The notes under the pieces were generated by a model, which made no database searches, was not told where the DNA came from, and was given only the letters and a program-made list of their open reading frames with translations. DNA of 58,938 nt, taken from the NCBI RefSeq assembly GCF_030705415.1, contig NZ_JAUZED010000008.1:1-58938 (forward strand), read 5' to 3'. The DNA comes from Curtobacterium sp. A7_M15. Lineage in GTDB: Bacteria; Actinomycetota; Actinomycetes; Actinomycetales; Microbacteriaceae. Positions 8,694-17,247 of this stretch are shown in pieces; within the stretch, counting starts at the first letter, position 1, and every line of letters starts with the position of its first letter. The position numbers and the translations under genes are program-made.

Positions 8694-9383
8694 GTGGAGA
8701 GCCGAGACCCCGAACACGACACGGATGAACCGGAGGAAGCAAGGGCGACCGAGCCGCGGTGGCTCCGGCGGACGCCGATCCGTCCGGTCGAGTGGTGGGG
8801 TCCGCCGCTGGCGCAACTGATCGGCTCGTCGCTCGTCCTGGCGCTCGGGACGTGGCTGCACGTTGCGGGCGTCCCGGGCGCACTCTTCGCAGCGGTCGTC
8901 ACCGGAACGTCCGGGGTGGTGGGCGCGGTCGCGCTCGGGATCGTCGGCCACGAGGCGTACCAGCGTCCGAGCCGAGCGACCTCGTGGCGACTGCACCGTG
9001 TCCGGGTCGCCTCGTGGAGTGCCGGTTGCGTCGCGCTCTTCCTCTACGCTCTCGTCGTCGGCGCGCAGACGATCCTGTTCGCGGTCGTGATCGGCCTGTG
9101 CGCGGCACGGTTCCTCCGACACGACGATCCCACCCGGTTCGAGCTCCTCGGGCGGTCCGCGGCCACTGCTGCCGTCGCGGTGCTGTCGGCCGTGTTCGCC
9201 GTCGTCGCCCTGACCGTTCCGGGAATCGACGGGGCCCACGCGGCGCGGTGGATCGGCTGGGGCGTGGTGGTCGTGCCCGTCAGCGTCATCTCAGCCGTCA
9301 TGGACGGACGGGGTGCATCGAGGACGACCGAACCCGACCGCGTCGAAGGGCCCCTCAGCGCCCCAGACCGAACCGCGTCGTGA
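8694..9383 (+). CDS. Predicted multi-pass membrane protein
   Basis: A 229-residue protein with a charged N-terminal 45 residues followed by about five hydrophobic segments (for example LIGSSLVLALGTWLHVAG, GVVGAVALGIVG, CVALFLYALVVGAQTILF). No transporter signature is recognised. GTG 8694 is chosen because homologue-like charged sequence begins there and a CATGAT hexamer sits six bases upstream. The 3' end overlaps the convergent DUF2071 gene by 29 bases. Confidence 0.6.
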   Translation: MESRDPEHDTDEPEEARATEPRWLRRTPIRPVEWWGPPLAQLIGSSLVLALGTWLHVAGVPGALFAAVVTGTSGVVGAVALGIVGHEAYQRPSRATSWRLHRVRVASWSAGCVALFLYALVVGAQTILFAVVIGLCAARFLRHDDPTRFELLGRSAATAAVAVLSAVFAVVALTVPGIDGAHAARWIGWGVVVVPVSVISAVMDGRGASRTTEPDRVEGPLSAPDRTAS

Positions 9384-10116
9384 CCCCCGGCGAGTAGAGC
9401 ACCGAGTCCGGTTCGAGCTCGGTCAGCGCGAACGGCAGTCCTGCCGCCGCGACGAGGTCGTCCCGCAGGTGCACGATCGACGCACGATGCAGCGGCCACG
9501 GCTCGTGCTCGTTCGGCCAGAACCGCGTCCGGCCTGCCCGGTGCACGTGCATGCCCCAGCGGGCGGTGAGGAAGGTCTCGAGGGCCGTCGGCTCGGTCAC
9601 GGCCGCTCCGACCCGCACGTCGACGAGGGACCGCAGGTGCGTCCCGTGGCGCCGCATCGCGTACCCGACACGGCCGTCGCCGCTCCGCGTCTCGGCATCG
9701 GCCCACCAGTACGGCAGACCGGTCGCGACGCGCGCGCCGATCGTCGGCAGGAGCTTCCCGGCGTCCAGCGACAGGAAGACCACTCCGTGTCGTCCCTCGT
9801 CGTCGATCGTGTAGACGCGGACGTTCACCTCGACGAAGTCCCCGATCCTCCCCGTCGAGATCGGCGGGAACCGGGTGTCCTCGAACCGGAACGCGATGAG
9901 GCCGACCCACGTGGTCGCCCCGTCGTCGGTGCCGTCCGGACCGAGGGTGTCCGGCCGGGTCCCGGCGGGCAGCAGTGGCGCCACCGCCGACACGTCGACA
10001 CGCCAGTGCACGAAGACGACGTCGAGCCAGTCCTGCGAGATCCAGGGGCGGCCCGTCAGCCCTGGGGCGCGGTCCGGGAGGCGCGGCGCGGCCTGGACCG
10101 GTCGGCTGTCGGTCAC
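9355..10116 (-). CDS. DUF2071 (YqjF-like) protein
   Basis: A 253-residue protein with the DUF2071 features: an early W-x-x-V-x-F-x-H-W-x-V segment ([20 protein letters not shown]), a G-x-x-x-W-V-G-L-I-A-F strand, and later Y-W-W and F-L-T-A-R-W motifs near residue 180. The biochemical role of the family is not established; the fold is related to acetoacetate decarboxylase-like barrels. The start GTG 10116 overlaps the nitroreductase TGA (GTGA), so it is co-translated with it. Confidence 0.8.
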   Translation of the reverse strand: MTDSRPVQAAPRLPDRAPGLTGRPWISQDWLDVVFVHWRVDVSAVAPLLPAGTRPDTLGPDGTDDGATTWVGLIAFRFEDTRFPPISTGRIGDFVEVNVRVYTIDDEGRHGVVFLSLDAGKLLPTIGARVATGLPYWWADAETRSGDGRVGYAMRRHGTHLRSLVDVRVGAAVTEPTALETFLTARWGMHVHRAGRTRFWPNEHEPWPLHRASIVHLRDDLVAAAGLPFALTELEPDSVLYSPGVTTRFGLGR

Positions 10117-10946
10117 GAGGTGGTCGCCTCCGGGGCGATGTGCCCCGCCACGGGCGCGTCGTCCCACCCCTGCTGCGGGGTCTCGCAGGTCCCGCGGAAC
10201 ACGTACTGCGACGGCCGCTTCCGCTCGCTCGACGTCCAGTCGATCGCGGGACGCCGGCGCTCGGGCGGCAGGTACCCGATCCGGTAGACGGCCATCAGCT
10301 CGAGGGAGTCCGGCACGTGCAGCAGGCCCTCGATCTCCTCCCACGCGCCGGGGGTCTCCATCGGGAAGGAGACGAACTGGATGCCGAGCCCGAGCTCGGT
10401 GGTGGCGAGCCAGATGTTCTCCATCGCCGCGCCCATGCTGAACACCGAGTAGAAGCCGGACAGCTCCTCCTTCCGGTACTCGTGCCGGTCGAGCAGCACC
10501 CCGAGCAGCAGTGGCGACCCGGCGACGAGCTTCCGGTTCTCCTCACCGAGGGTGTGCGGCACCCGCAGTGTGTTCATGAGCAGCTGCCCGCGCTTGGTGA
10601 ACACCTGCTTCGTGAAGGGCTTGAGCGGTCCGGGGAGCTTGTCGAACAGCATCCCGTCACGCCGTTCGTCCATCTCGGCCTGCGAGAACCGGAAGTACGG
10701 CTTGTACCGCTCGAAGAACGTCCCCTCGGCCATGGTGCGGGTCATCGACGAGCCACTGATCTCGGCGATGCGACCGATCGTGTCGCGCTCCTCGACGAGG
10801 ACGAACCGCCACGGCTGACTGTTGAGCTGCGACGGCGCCCGGCCGGCCAACTCCATGAGCAGCCGCTGGTGCTCGGACGACACGGGGTCGGGGAGGAACG
10901 GTCCGTTGGTGGTCCGCCGGCGTCTGATCGCCTCGAAGAGCTCCAC
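10113..10946 (-). CDS. Nitroreductase-family FMN oxidoreductase
   Basis: A 277-residue flavoprotein of the nitroreductase fold. Residues 8-12 (RRRRT) and [18 protein letters not shown] (about 34-51) form the FMN-binding start typical of the family, and [17 protein letters not shown] near 170 is the conserved helix of the second half. Such enzymes reduce nitro, quinone or enone substrates with NAD(P)H; the physiological substrate is unknown. It sits second in an operon of small membrane protein, nitroreductase and DUF2071. Confidence 0.85.
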   Translation of the reverse strand: MELFEAIRRRRTTNGPFLPDPVSSEHQRLLMELAGRAPSQLNSQPWRFVLVEERDTIGRIAEISGSSMTRTMAEGTFFERYKPYFRFSQAEMDERRDGMLFDKLPGPLKPFTKQVFTKRGQLLMNTLRVPHTLGEENRKLVAGSPLLLGVLLDRHEYRKEELSGFYSVFSMGAAMENIWLATTELGLGIQFVSFPMETPGAWEEIEGLLHVPDSLELMAVYRIGYLPPERRRPAIDWTSSERKRPSQYVFRGTCETPQQGWDDAPVAGHIAPEATTS

Positions 10947-10949
10947 TGC

Positions 10950-11330
10950 TCACCTCTCTGCTCGGCGGCCCGCCAGCAGCGCCCCCAGGTAGGACGGTGC
11001 CGCGGCGACCGCGACTTGCCAGTGTGCTCCGGAGCGCGGGTTCGTGCGTGGAGCGACGGCGAGCGGCACGAGTGCCGGCAGCAGGAGGAGTGCCGACCGT
11101 CCGCGGGTCCACGCCGGGGTGGTCGCCGCGATGCCGGTCAGCGTGGCGGTGACGACGAACAGGCCGTGGTGGACGACGCGCAGTCTCCTCGTCCGGATGA
11201 GCCGCACGGCGACGGCGGTGCCCCAGGCGCAGTTCGCGACGTAGGCGATGCTCGCAGCGGCGACCAGACGGCGGGCCGTGCGCGATCCTGCGTGACGCGA
11301 GCCGCGCCTCCTGGCCGTCGTCCCTGGCAT
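10950..11330 (-). CDS. Small membrane protein of unknown function
   Basis: A 126-residue protein with a basic N-terminus and about four short hydrophobic helices (LVAAASIAYVANCAWG, VVHHGLFVVTATLTGIAA, ALLLLPALVPLAVA, VAAAPSYLGALLAG). It heads the nitroreductase operon with a 3-base gap. TAACGT lies seven bases before the ATG, indicating a leaderless start; this hexamer also contains the stop codon of the upstream Lrp gene. I do not recognise the family. Confidence 0.65.
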   Translation of the reverse strand: MPGTTARRRGSRHAGSRTARRLVAAASIAYVANCAWGTAVAVRLIRTRRLRVVHHGLFVVTATLTGIAATTPAWTRGRSALLLLPALVPLAVAPRTNPRSGAHWQVAVAAAPSYLGALLAGRRAER

Positions 11331-11340
11331 GTGCGGGACG

Positions 11341-11778
11341 TTACGCGGTCTCGCGACTGACCAGCTTGGAGAGCACGATCGCGGACCGCGTGTGGTCCAC
11401 CTGGGGAGCGAGGCGCACCTTGTCGAGTGCTTCCTCGAGCGCGGACAGGTCCTTCGAGCGCATGTGCACGACGGCGTCGGCGCTGCCGGTGACGGTGCCG
11501 GCGTCGATCACCTCGGGCACGCTGTCGAGCAGGGTGCGGAGCTCGTCGGGGGAGACCGTGCCGCGGCAGTAGAGCTCCACCCAGGCCTCGGTACCGCGGT
11601 CCTCGACGGCGGGGTCGACCTTGATCGTGAAGCCCTGGATCACGCCGTCGCCCACCAGCCGGTCGACGCGGCGCTTCACGGCGGAGGCCGAGAGTCCGAC
11701 CACCGACCCGATGTCGCCGTAGCCGGCGCGGGCGTTCTCCCGGAGTTGATCCAGGATGCGGTGGTCGAGCGAATCCAT
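11341..11778 (-). CDS. Lrp/AsnC-family transcriptional regulator
   Basis: A 145-residue regulator: an N-terminal HTH (DSLDHRILDQLRENAR, then ASAVKRRVDRLVGDGVI at about 28-45) followed by the RAM ligand-binding domain with the expected G-x-A-D-A-V turn (GSADAVVHM). Family members bind amino acids and activate or repress neighbouring catabolic genes. The start at 11778 is preferred over an in-frame ATG nine bases upstream, because that upstream ATG lies inside a TACGAT -10 located seven bases before 11778. It is divergent from the arginine/ornithine genes, matching the M. tuberculosis Rv2324/Rv2323c/rocD arrangement as I recall it. Confidence 0.88.
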   Translation of the reverse strand: MDSLDHRILDQLRENARAGYGDIGSVVGLSASAVKRRVDRLVGDGVIQGFTIKVDPAVEDRGTEAWVELYCRGTVSPDELRTLLDSVPEVIDAGTVTGSADAVVHMRSKDLSALEEALDKVRLAPQVDHTRSAIVLSKLVSRETA

Positions 11779-11822
11779 TGCACCCATCGTACGCGGACTT
11801 CTTGCACTCCCGGTGGGTTCGG

Positions 11823-11852
11823 CGCACGAAACGTGCGTCACCCGAACGGGTG
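11823..11852. promoter_or_regulatory. Two adjacent palindromes, candidate Lrp operators
   Basis: CGCACG-AAA-CGTGCG (11823-11837) is a perfect 15-bp palindrome. CACCCG-AA-CGGGTG (11839-11852) is a perfect 14-bp one directly beside it. They lie about 45-75 bases upstream of the Lrp start and about 165 bases before the divergent operon. Lrp-type regulators bind multiple 15-bp sites in phase. Assignment to this regulator rests on position. Confidence 0.45.
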
Positions 11853-12016
11853 TCACTGACCCGCAGTGTGGGGGACTGCACCAGGTGGACGGTGTGTGCG
11901 AGGATCGATGCGGCGTCGACCTGGTCCGCTGCGGTGAGTGAGCCTGCATCTCATCGGAGCTCTTCTTCAGTGGTGGTTCCTGGCAGGCTCGGGCCCCGGT
12001 CCCTCCAGGAGGACTG

Positions 12017-12904
12017 ATGTCGAACACCGCACCCTCGACCACCGATGCACCGGCCCGTACCGCCACCAAGCGGACGATCCTCATGTGCAAGCCGGACTTC
12101 TACACGGTCAGCTACCGGATCAACCCGTGGATGCACCCCGAGGACCCGACCGACACGTCGAAGGCCGTCGAGCAGTGGCAGTCCCTCGTGGACGTGTACG
12201 AGCAGCTCGGTTTCGACATCTCGTACATCGAGCCGATCGAGGGCCTGCCGGACATGGTCTACGCGGCCAACGGCGGCTTCGTGCTCGACGGTGTCGCGTA
12301 CGGCGCCAAGTTCCAGTACCCCGAGCGCCAGCCCGAGGGCCCGGCGTACATGGACTGGTTCCGCGACGCCGGCCTGACCGTCGCCGAGCCCGAGGAGACG
12401 AACGAGGGCGAGGGCGACTTCCTGCTCATCGGGAACACCATCTTCGCCGGCACCGGCTTCCGCTCGGACAGCACCTCGCACGAGGAGCTCGCGAAGATCT
12501 ACGGCCGCGAGGTCGTCACGCTCAAGCTCGTCAACCCGAACTTCTACCACCTCGACACCGCGATCGCCGTGCTCGACCCGGAGCCTTCCTCCGACGGGAC
12601 CAGCAACATCGCGTACCTCGAGTCGGCGTTCGACGACGCCTCGCTCGCGATCCTGCGCGAGCGCTTCCCGGACGCGATCATCGCCACCGAGGAGGACGCC
12701 GCGATCCTCGGGCTCAACTCGTACTCGGACGGGTACAACGTCGTGATCGCCTCGCGCGCCACGACCTTCGCGGAGCAGCTGCGCGAGAAGGGCTACAACC
12801 CGATCGGCGTCGACCTGTCCGAGCTCCTGCTCGGCGGCGGCGGCGTGAAGTGCTGCACGCTCGACCTGCACCCGGTCGGCACCGGCACCTCGGTCGCGCG
12901 ATGA
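12017..12904 (+). CDS. Guanidine-modifying hydrolase (DDAH/arginine-dihydrolase-like), arginine to ornithine candidate
   Basis: A 295-residue member of the amidinotransferase/DDAH superfamily. Active-site landmarks are an early Asn in YAANGGF, acidic residues in EGEGDF (about 133-138), the catalytic His178 in NFYHLD and a nucleophile at Cys279 or Cys280 in VKCCTLD. It resembles Rv2323c, annotated as dimethylarginine dimethylaminohydrolase. Because the next gene consumes ornithine, an arginine dihydrolase activity (arginine to ornithine, ammonia and CO2, as in cyanobacterial ArgZ/AgrE) is an alternative worth weighing. The start has a clear AGGAGG ribosome site nine bases upstream. It is coupled to rocD by an ATGA overlap. 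Confidence 0.8.
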   Translation: MSNTAPSTTDAPARTATKRTILMCKPDFYTVSYRINPWMHPEDPTDTSKAVEQWQSLVDVYEQLGFDISYIEPIEGLPDMVYAANGGFVLDGVAYGAKFQYPERQPEGPAYMDWFRDAGLTVAEPEETNEGEGDFLLIGNTIFAGTGFRSDSTSHEELAKIYGREVVTLKLVNPNFYHLDTAIAVLDPEPSSDGTSNIAYLESAFDDASLAILRERFPDAIIATEEDAAILGLNSYSDGYNVVIASRATTFAEQLREKGYNPIGVDLSELLLGGGGVKCCTLDLHPVGTGTSVAR

Positions 12905-14127
12905 CGGCCGCGTCGCTCGGTTCCCGGACCGCGGCGGCGCTCGCCGTCGAGGACCGCTCCCTCGCCCACAACTACAGCCCGCTGCCCGTCGTCATCGCGT
13001 CGGGTGACGGAGCGTGGGTGACGGACGTCGACGGCAAGCGCTACCTGGACGGGCTCGCCGCGTACTCCGCGGTGAACTTCGGCCACGGCAACGCTCGGCT
13101 GCTCGACGCCGCGCGTGCCCAGCTCGACCGGGTGACCCTGACGAGCCGCGCGTTCGTGAACGACCGGCTCGGGCCCTTCGCCGCCGCCCTCGCCGACCTG
13201 ACGGGCACCGACATGGTGCTCCCGATGAACACCGGGGCCGAGGCCGTCGAGTCCGCGATCAAGGTCTCGCGCGCCTGGGGCTACCGCGTCAAGGGCGTCC
13301 CGGCCGACCGGGCCACCATCATCGTGGCGTCCGGCAACTTCCACGGCCGCACGACGACCATCGTCTCGTTCTCGGACGACCCCTCGGCGCGGAACGACTT
13401 CGGGCCGTTCACGCCCGGGTTCCGCACCGTGCCGTACGGCGACGCGGCTGCCCTGCGCGACGCGATGGACGAGACCGTCGTCGCCGTGCTGCTCGAGCCG
13501 ATCCAGGGCGAGGGCGGCGTGGTCATCCCGCCGTCGTCCTACCTGCCGGCCGTCCGCGAGGTGTGCGACGAGTTCGGTGCGCTGTTCGTCGCCGACGAGA
13601 TCCAGTCCGGGCTCGGCCGCACCGGGCACACCCTCGCCGTGCAGCGCGTCGGGGTCCGGCCGGACCTCATCACGCTCGGCAAGGCGCTCGGCGGTGGGAT
13701 CGTCCCCGTGTCCGCCGTCGTCGGGAGCCGTGACGTGTTGGGCGTGCTGCGGCCCGGCGAGCACGGTTCGACCTTCGGGGGGAACCCGCTCGCGGCCGCC
13801 GTCGGGGCCGAGGTCGTGGCGATGCTCGACGAGGGCACGTTCCAGCAGCGAGCGCTCGACGGCGAACCGCTGCTGCGCGGGCTGCTCGACGACCTCGTCG
13901 GCTCCGGTGTCGTCTCGCACCGGGTGGCCGGGCTCTGGGCGGGCATCGACATCGACCCGGCGCTCGGCACGGGCAAGGAGATCGCGCACGACATGGCCGA
14001 CCGCGGGGTGCTCGTGAAGGACACACACGGGTCGACGATCCGCTTCGCGCCGCCGCTCGTCGTCACCGACGACGAGGTGCGCCACGCTGTCGACGTGCTC
14101 GGCGAGGTCCTGCGCGCCCGCAGCTGA
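12901..14127 (+). CDS. rocD: Ornithine aminotransferase
   Basis: A 408-residue class-III PLP aminotransferase that transfers the delta-amino group of ornithine to 2-oxoglutarate, giving glutamate semialdehyde. PLP features are MNTGAEAVE (phosphate cup), FVADEIQSGLGRTG (Asp for the pyridine nitrogen) and ITLGKALGGG with Schiff-base Lys261. The NYSPLPVVI start and FHGRTTTIVSFS are characteristic of ornithine rather than GABA or acetylornithine enzymes. Its ATG overlaps the preceding stop. The product feeds the PutA P5C-dehydrogenase domain encoded about 8.5 kb upstream. Confidence 0.93.
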   Translation: MTAASLGSRTAAALAVEDRSLAHNYSPLPVVIASGDGAWVTDVDGKRYLDGLAAYSAVNFGHGNARLLDAARAQLDRVTLTSRAFVNDRLGPFAAALADLTGTDMVLPMNTGAEAVESAIKVSRAWGYRVKGVPADRATIIVASGNFHGRTTTIVSFSDDPSARNDFGPFTPGFRTVPYGDAAALRDAMDETVVAVLLEPIQGEGGVVIPPSSYLPAVREVCDEFGALFVADEIQSGLGRTGHTLAVQRVGVRPDLITLGKALGGGIVPVSAVVGSRDVLGVLRPGEHGSTFGGNPLAAAVGAEVVAMLDEGTFQQRALDGEPLLRGLLDDLVGSGVVSHRVAGLWAGIDIDPALGTGKEIAHDMADRGVLVKDTHGSTIRFAPPLVVTDDEVRHAVDVLGEVLRARS

Positions 14128-14143
14128 GCCCCCGCGTCGTTTC

Positions 14144-14194
14144 GTGAGCAGAAATGGTCGGGTGCCTTCGGGAGACCCGACCATTTCTGCTCAC
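14144..14194. terminator. Long perfect inverted repeat between convergent genes
   Basis: Two 20-base arms (14144-14163 and 14175-14194) are exact reverse complements around an 11-base loop that itself contains CC-TTCG-GG, a stable UUCG tetraloop. It separates rocD from the convergent epimerase gene and should stop transcription from both sides. The arms are less GC-rich (about 50 percent) than the surroundings, unlike other terminators here. Confidence 0.75.
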
Positions 14195-14210
14195 TAGACG
14201 CGCCCCCGCG

Positions 14211-15203
14211 CTACACCGCCCAGCGCTCGGCGAGCTCGTCCATCAGGGCGTCGAGCCGCTCGTCGACCACCTGCTCCTCCGGGTGCGCCTCGTACCAGGC
14301 GATCACCTCGCGGACGCCCTGCCGGTAGGGGATCCGCGGGCGGTACCAGGGCACGAGCGAGCGCACCTTGCTGTTGTCGAACACCGAGCTGTTCGCCTTG
14401 TCGCCGAGCAGCGCCGCGCCCCACTCCGGGTCCACCGCGTTGATCGCGTCCGCGGGCACGTGCACGATCCGCAGGTCGTCCACCCCCGCCGCAGCCGCGA
14501 TCTCGTGCGCGATCTGGTTCCACGTCGGAGCCTCGTCGCTCGTGATCGTGAAGGCCTCGCCGATCGCCTCCGCACGGTCGAGCAGCCCCGTGAACCCGAC
14601 CGCGAAGTCGCGGCTGTTCGTGAGGGTCCACAGCGACGAACCGTCCCCCGTGATGATGATCGGCTTGCCGGCACGCATCCGCGCGACCGCCGTCCAGCCG
14701 CGCGTCAGCGGGAGCTTGGTCTCGTCGTACGTGTGCGACGGCCGGATGATCGTCACCGGGAAGTCCTGCTCCCGGTAGGCCGTCATCAGCAGTTCCTCAC
14801 ACGCGATCTTGTCCCGCGAGTACTGCCAGTACGGGTTCTTGAGCGGTGTCGATTCGGTGATCGGCAGGTGCGTCGCGGGGGTCTGGTACGCCGAGGCCGA
14901 GCTGATGAAGACGTACTGCCTCGTCCGTCCGGCGAAGAAGTCGACGTCGGCCCGCACCTGGTCCGGTGTGAACGCGATCCAGTTGATCACGACGTCCCAC
15001 CGGCGGTCGCCGAGTGTGTCCGCCAGGGCGACGCGGTCCGAGACGTCGGCCTGGAGGCGCGTCACACCCTCCGGGATCGGCCTGCCTCCGGTGGTCCCCC
15101 GGTTGAGCACGGTGACGTCGAACCCCTGCTCGACGGCTTCGCGGACGCAGGAGGCACTGATCACCCCGCTGCCGCCGATGAACAGCACGCTGGCTCCCGA
15201 CAT
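14211..15203 (-). CDS. NAD-dependent epimerase/dehydratase family protein
   Basis: A 330-residue extended SDR. The N-terminus SGASVLFIGGSGVISASCV carries a variant dinucleotide-binding motif GGSGVIS, followed by the expected Asp in QADVSD and active-site region with FISSASAY and YSRDKIACE (Tyr-x-x-x-Lys). Such enzymes epimerise or reduce nucleotide sugars, though this branch with GGSGxIS is related to chloroplast-type CSP41/ribonuclease-like reductases of uncertain substrate. A ribosome site AAGGAG lies eight bases before the ATG. It stands alone. Confidence 0.8.
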   Translation of the reverse strand: MSGASVLFIGGSGVISASCVREAVEQGFDVTVLNRGTTGGRPIPEGVTRLQADVSDRVALADTLGDRRWDVVINWIAFTPDQVRADVDFFAGRTRQYVFISSASAYQTPATHLPITESTPLKNPYWQYSRDKIACEELLMTAYREQDFPVTIIRPSHTYDETKLPLTRGWTAVARMRAGKPIIITGDGSSLWTLTNSRDFAVGFTGLLDRAEAIGEAFTITSDEAPTWNQIAHEIAAAAGVDDLRIVHVPADAINAVDPEWGAALLGDKANSSVFDNSKVRSLVPWYRPRIPYRQGVREVIAWYEAHPEEQVVDERLDALMDELAERWAV

Positions 15204-15261
15204 GGACGCTCCTTCGCTCCCGGCGGCACCGCTGTGTGCCGCACTCCCTCCGATCCTGCAC

Positions 15262-15906
15262 CTACCCGTCGGGACGGGCCCGGAGCACCGCTCGGAGCGA
15301 GGTGACGTCTGACGCCCATTGCGCAGCGTGCGGGCTGATCCAGCTGAGCAGCTCAAGGGCGTAGTCGTGGTCCCGCTGCAGGTCTCGTGCGTGGATGGGT
15401 TCGTGGTGCGCAGCCCGGTTCCGCACGAAGTGCAGTTGCTGCAGACGCCGCGTCACCTCGCTCCGCCGCACGCGGAGGTTGCCCGGCCCGTGCGGGAAGG
15501 CCCTGTGCAGATCCGGCACCCAGAGCGAGGTGTGGTACCTGGATTCGACGAGGTATCGCCAGAACCCGAAGGTGAGCTCCGCGATAACCCGACCGTGGAC
15601 TTCGCCGAGACGTCCGTTCCGACTCGCACGAGCTCGAGCCTTCGCCAGGTCGGCACTGCCGCGGCCGTCGAGCGGAGCGACGTCGAACCACGGTGCCCGG
15701 GTACGACCCGCTGCCCAGGCCCGGAGTTCTCGGTCCAGTGCATTGCGGGCGACCACCTCGACGACACCGGTGAGTTCCATGACCGACGCAGCGGCTCGCA
15801 TGTTCCACTCGTACAGCCGCAATGCGCCGGCCGAGGACCCTGTCCGCTCGGTGTAGGAACGGAGCCGATCAACTGTGATCAAGCGCTCGAGTTCGTCTGC
15901 CTGCAT
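15262..15906 (-). CDS. Abi-family (abortive infection, HEPN-type) protein
   Basis: A 214-residue all-alpha protein of the AbiD/F (Abi_2-like) group. Diagnostic segments are LYEWN near 31-35, FGFWRYLV near 113-120 and LHFVRNRAAHHEPI near 158-171. The last contains an RX4H pair (Arg162, His167), the active-site pattern of HEPN ribonucleases. Known AbiD/F proteins cause phage-triggered growth arrest. No partner antitoxin or restriction gene is adjacent, so it is an orphan. ATG 15906 follows a purine-rich GGGGGGA segment; an adjacent GTG is also possible. Confidence 0.8.
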   Translation of the reverse strand: MQADELERLITVDRLRSYTERTGSSAGALRLYEWNMRAAASVMELTGVVEVVARNALDRELRAWAAGRTRAPWFDVAPLDGRGSADLAKARARASRNGRLGEVHGRVIAELTFGFWRYLVESRYHTSLWVPDLHRAFPHGPGNLRVRRSEVTRRLQQLHFVRNRAAHHEPIHARDLQRDHDYALELLSWISPHAAQWASDVTSLRAVLRARPDG

Positions 15907-16103
15907 CACAATCCCCCCGTCTGCTACCGTTGTTCGCGAAGACCCCGGAACGATCCCTGGCCCAGGCCACATCGCCGGGGTTTCGTCCTTCCCCGCCACT
16001 CCTGAAACATCAGCGTACAGTGATCGGCTCGCACGGAGGTCTCGAGGACTACCGTCGCGGTTCGGGTCGCACCGACGCGTCCCACGACAGGAGTGACACG
16101 CAC

Positions 16104-17114
16104 ATGGAGTACCGCTACCTCGGCAACTCGGGCCTCAAGGTCTCCGAGATCACCTACGGCAACTGGCTCACCCACGCCTCCCAGGTCGAGAACGACGCCG
16201 CGATCGCCTGCGTCCGGGCAGCGCTCGACGTCGGCATCTCGACGTTCGACACCGCCGACGTCTACGCCAACACCGGCGCCGAGACCGTCCTCGGCGAGGC
16301 ACTGAAGGGGGAGCGCCGCCAGTCCCTCGAGATCGCGACGAAGGTGTTCGGGCCGACCGGACCCAAGGGGCACAACGACACCGGCCTGAGTCGCAAGCAC
16401 ATCCTCGAGTCCATCAACGGCTCGCTCGAGCGACTGCAGACCGACTACGTCGACCTCTACCAGGCACACCGGTTCGACTACGAGACGCCACTCGAAGAGA
16501 CGATGATGGCGTTCGCCGACGTCGTCCGGCAGGGCAAGGCGCTGTACATCGGCGTGAGCGAGTGGACGGCGGAGCAGCTCCGTGCCGGGCACGAGCTGGC
16601 CGACGACCTCGGCGTGCAGCTCATCTCGAACCAGCCGCAGTACTCGGCGCTCTGGCGGGTCATCGAGGGCGAGGTCGTCCCGACGTCCGAGGAGCTCGGC
16701 ATCTCGCAGATCGTCTGGTCCCCGATCGCCCAGGGGGTCCTGACGGGGAAGTACCAGCCCGGGCAGCCGCTGCCGGAGGGTTCCCGCGCCACCGACGACA
16801 AGGGCGGCGCGAAGATGATCGAGCGGTTCATGCGCGACGAGGTGCTCTCTGCTGTGCAGGGTCTCAAGCCGATCGCCGACGAACTCAGCCTGTCGATGGC
16901 GCAGCTCGCGGTCGCCTGGGTGCTGCAGAACCAGAACGTGGCGTCCGCGATCATCGGCGCCTCGCGTCCGGAGCAGGTGCACGACAACGCCGGCGCGGCC
17001 GGGGTGACGATCCCCGCGGAGCTGATGTCCCGCATCGACGACGCCCTCGGCTCGGTGGTCGAACGCGACCCCGCGAAGACCGAGGAGAGCAGCCCGAAGA
17101 CGCGCGAGGCGTAG
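16104..17114 (+). CDS. Aldo/keto reductase, Kv-beta-like (AKR6) branch
   Basis: A 336-residue NADPH-dependent aldo/keto reductase. It opens MEYRYLGNSGLKVSEITYG and carries DTADVYANTGAE with the catalytic Asp and Tyr near 53-58, the Lys in IATKVF near 83-88, and YQAHRFD with the catalytic His. The C-terminal AIIGASRPEQ binds the cofactor phosphate. The TGPKGHNDTGLSRKHI segment is typical of the YghZ/potassium-channel-beta group, which reduces small aldehydes. An AGGAG ribosome site precedes the ATG by ten bases. It is monocistronic. Confidence 0.9.
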   Translation: MEYRYLGNSGLKVSEITYGNWLTHASQVENDAAIACVRAALDVGISTFDTADVYANTGAETVLGEALKGERRQSLEIATKVFGPTGPKGHNDTGLSRKHILESINGSLERLQTDYVDLYQAHRFDYETPLEETMMAFADVVRQGKALYIGVSEWTAEQLRAGHELADDLGVQLISNQPQYSALWRVIEGEVVPTSEELGISQIVWSPIAQGVLTGKYQPGQPLPEGSRATDDKGGAKMIERFMRDEVLSAVQGLKPIADELSLSMAQLAVAWVLQNQNVASAIIGASRPEQVHDNAGAAGVTIPAELMSRIDDALGSVVERDPAKTEESSPKTREA

Positions 17115-17126
17115 GCGCCCATCTCG

Positions 17127-17220
17127 GGAGGCGCGGGGGGGGGGCGCGCCCCCCCCCGCCGCCCCGGCAGGGGGGGGGGGGCGACCCACGCGGTGCGGGT
17201 CCGACCCGCACCGCGCCTCC
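17127..17220. repeat. GC-rich palindromic repeat, copy 1, disrupted by homopolymer tracts
   Basis: The outer arms GGAGGCGCGG (17127-17136) and CCGCGCCTCC (17211-17220) match those of three other elements in the window. An inner perfect 11-bp hairpin lies at 17190-17200 and 17204-17214. Between them sit a run of ten G, a run of ten C and a run of twelve G. It follows the aldo/keto reductase and could act as its terminator. Confidence 0.65.
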
Positions 17221-17247
17221 TGGACGGGGTCGCGTCCCGACCAACGC

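Noticed and set aside
16020-16103. N-terminal extension of the aldo/keto reductase in the same frame from 15930
   Set aside because: The extra residues do not fit the family, whereas ATG 16104 has a clear AGGAG site and the canonical MEYRYLG start.
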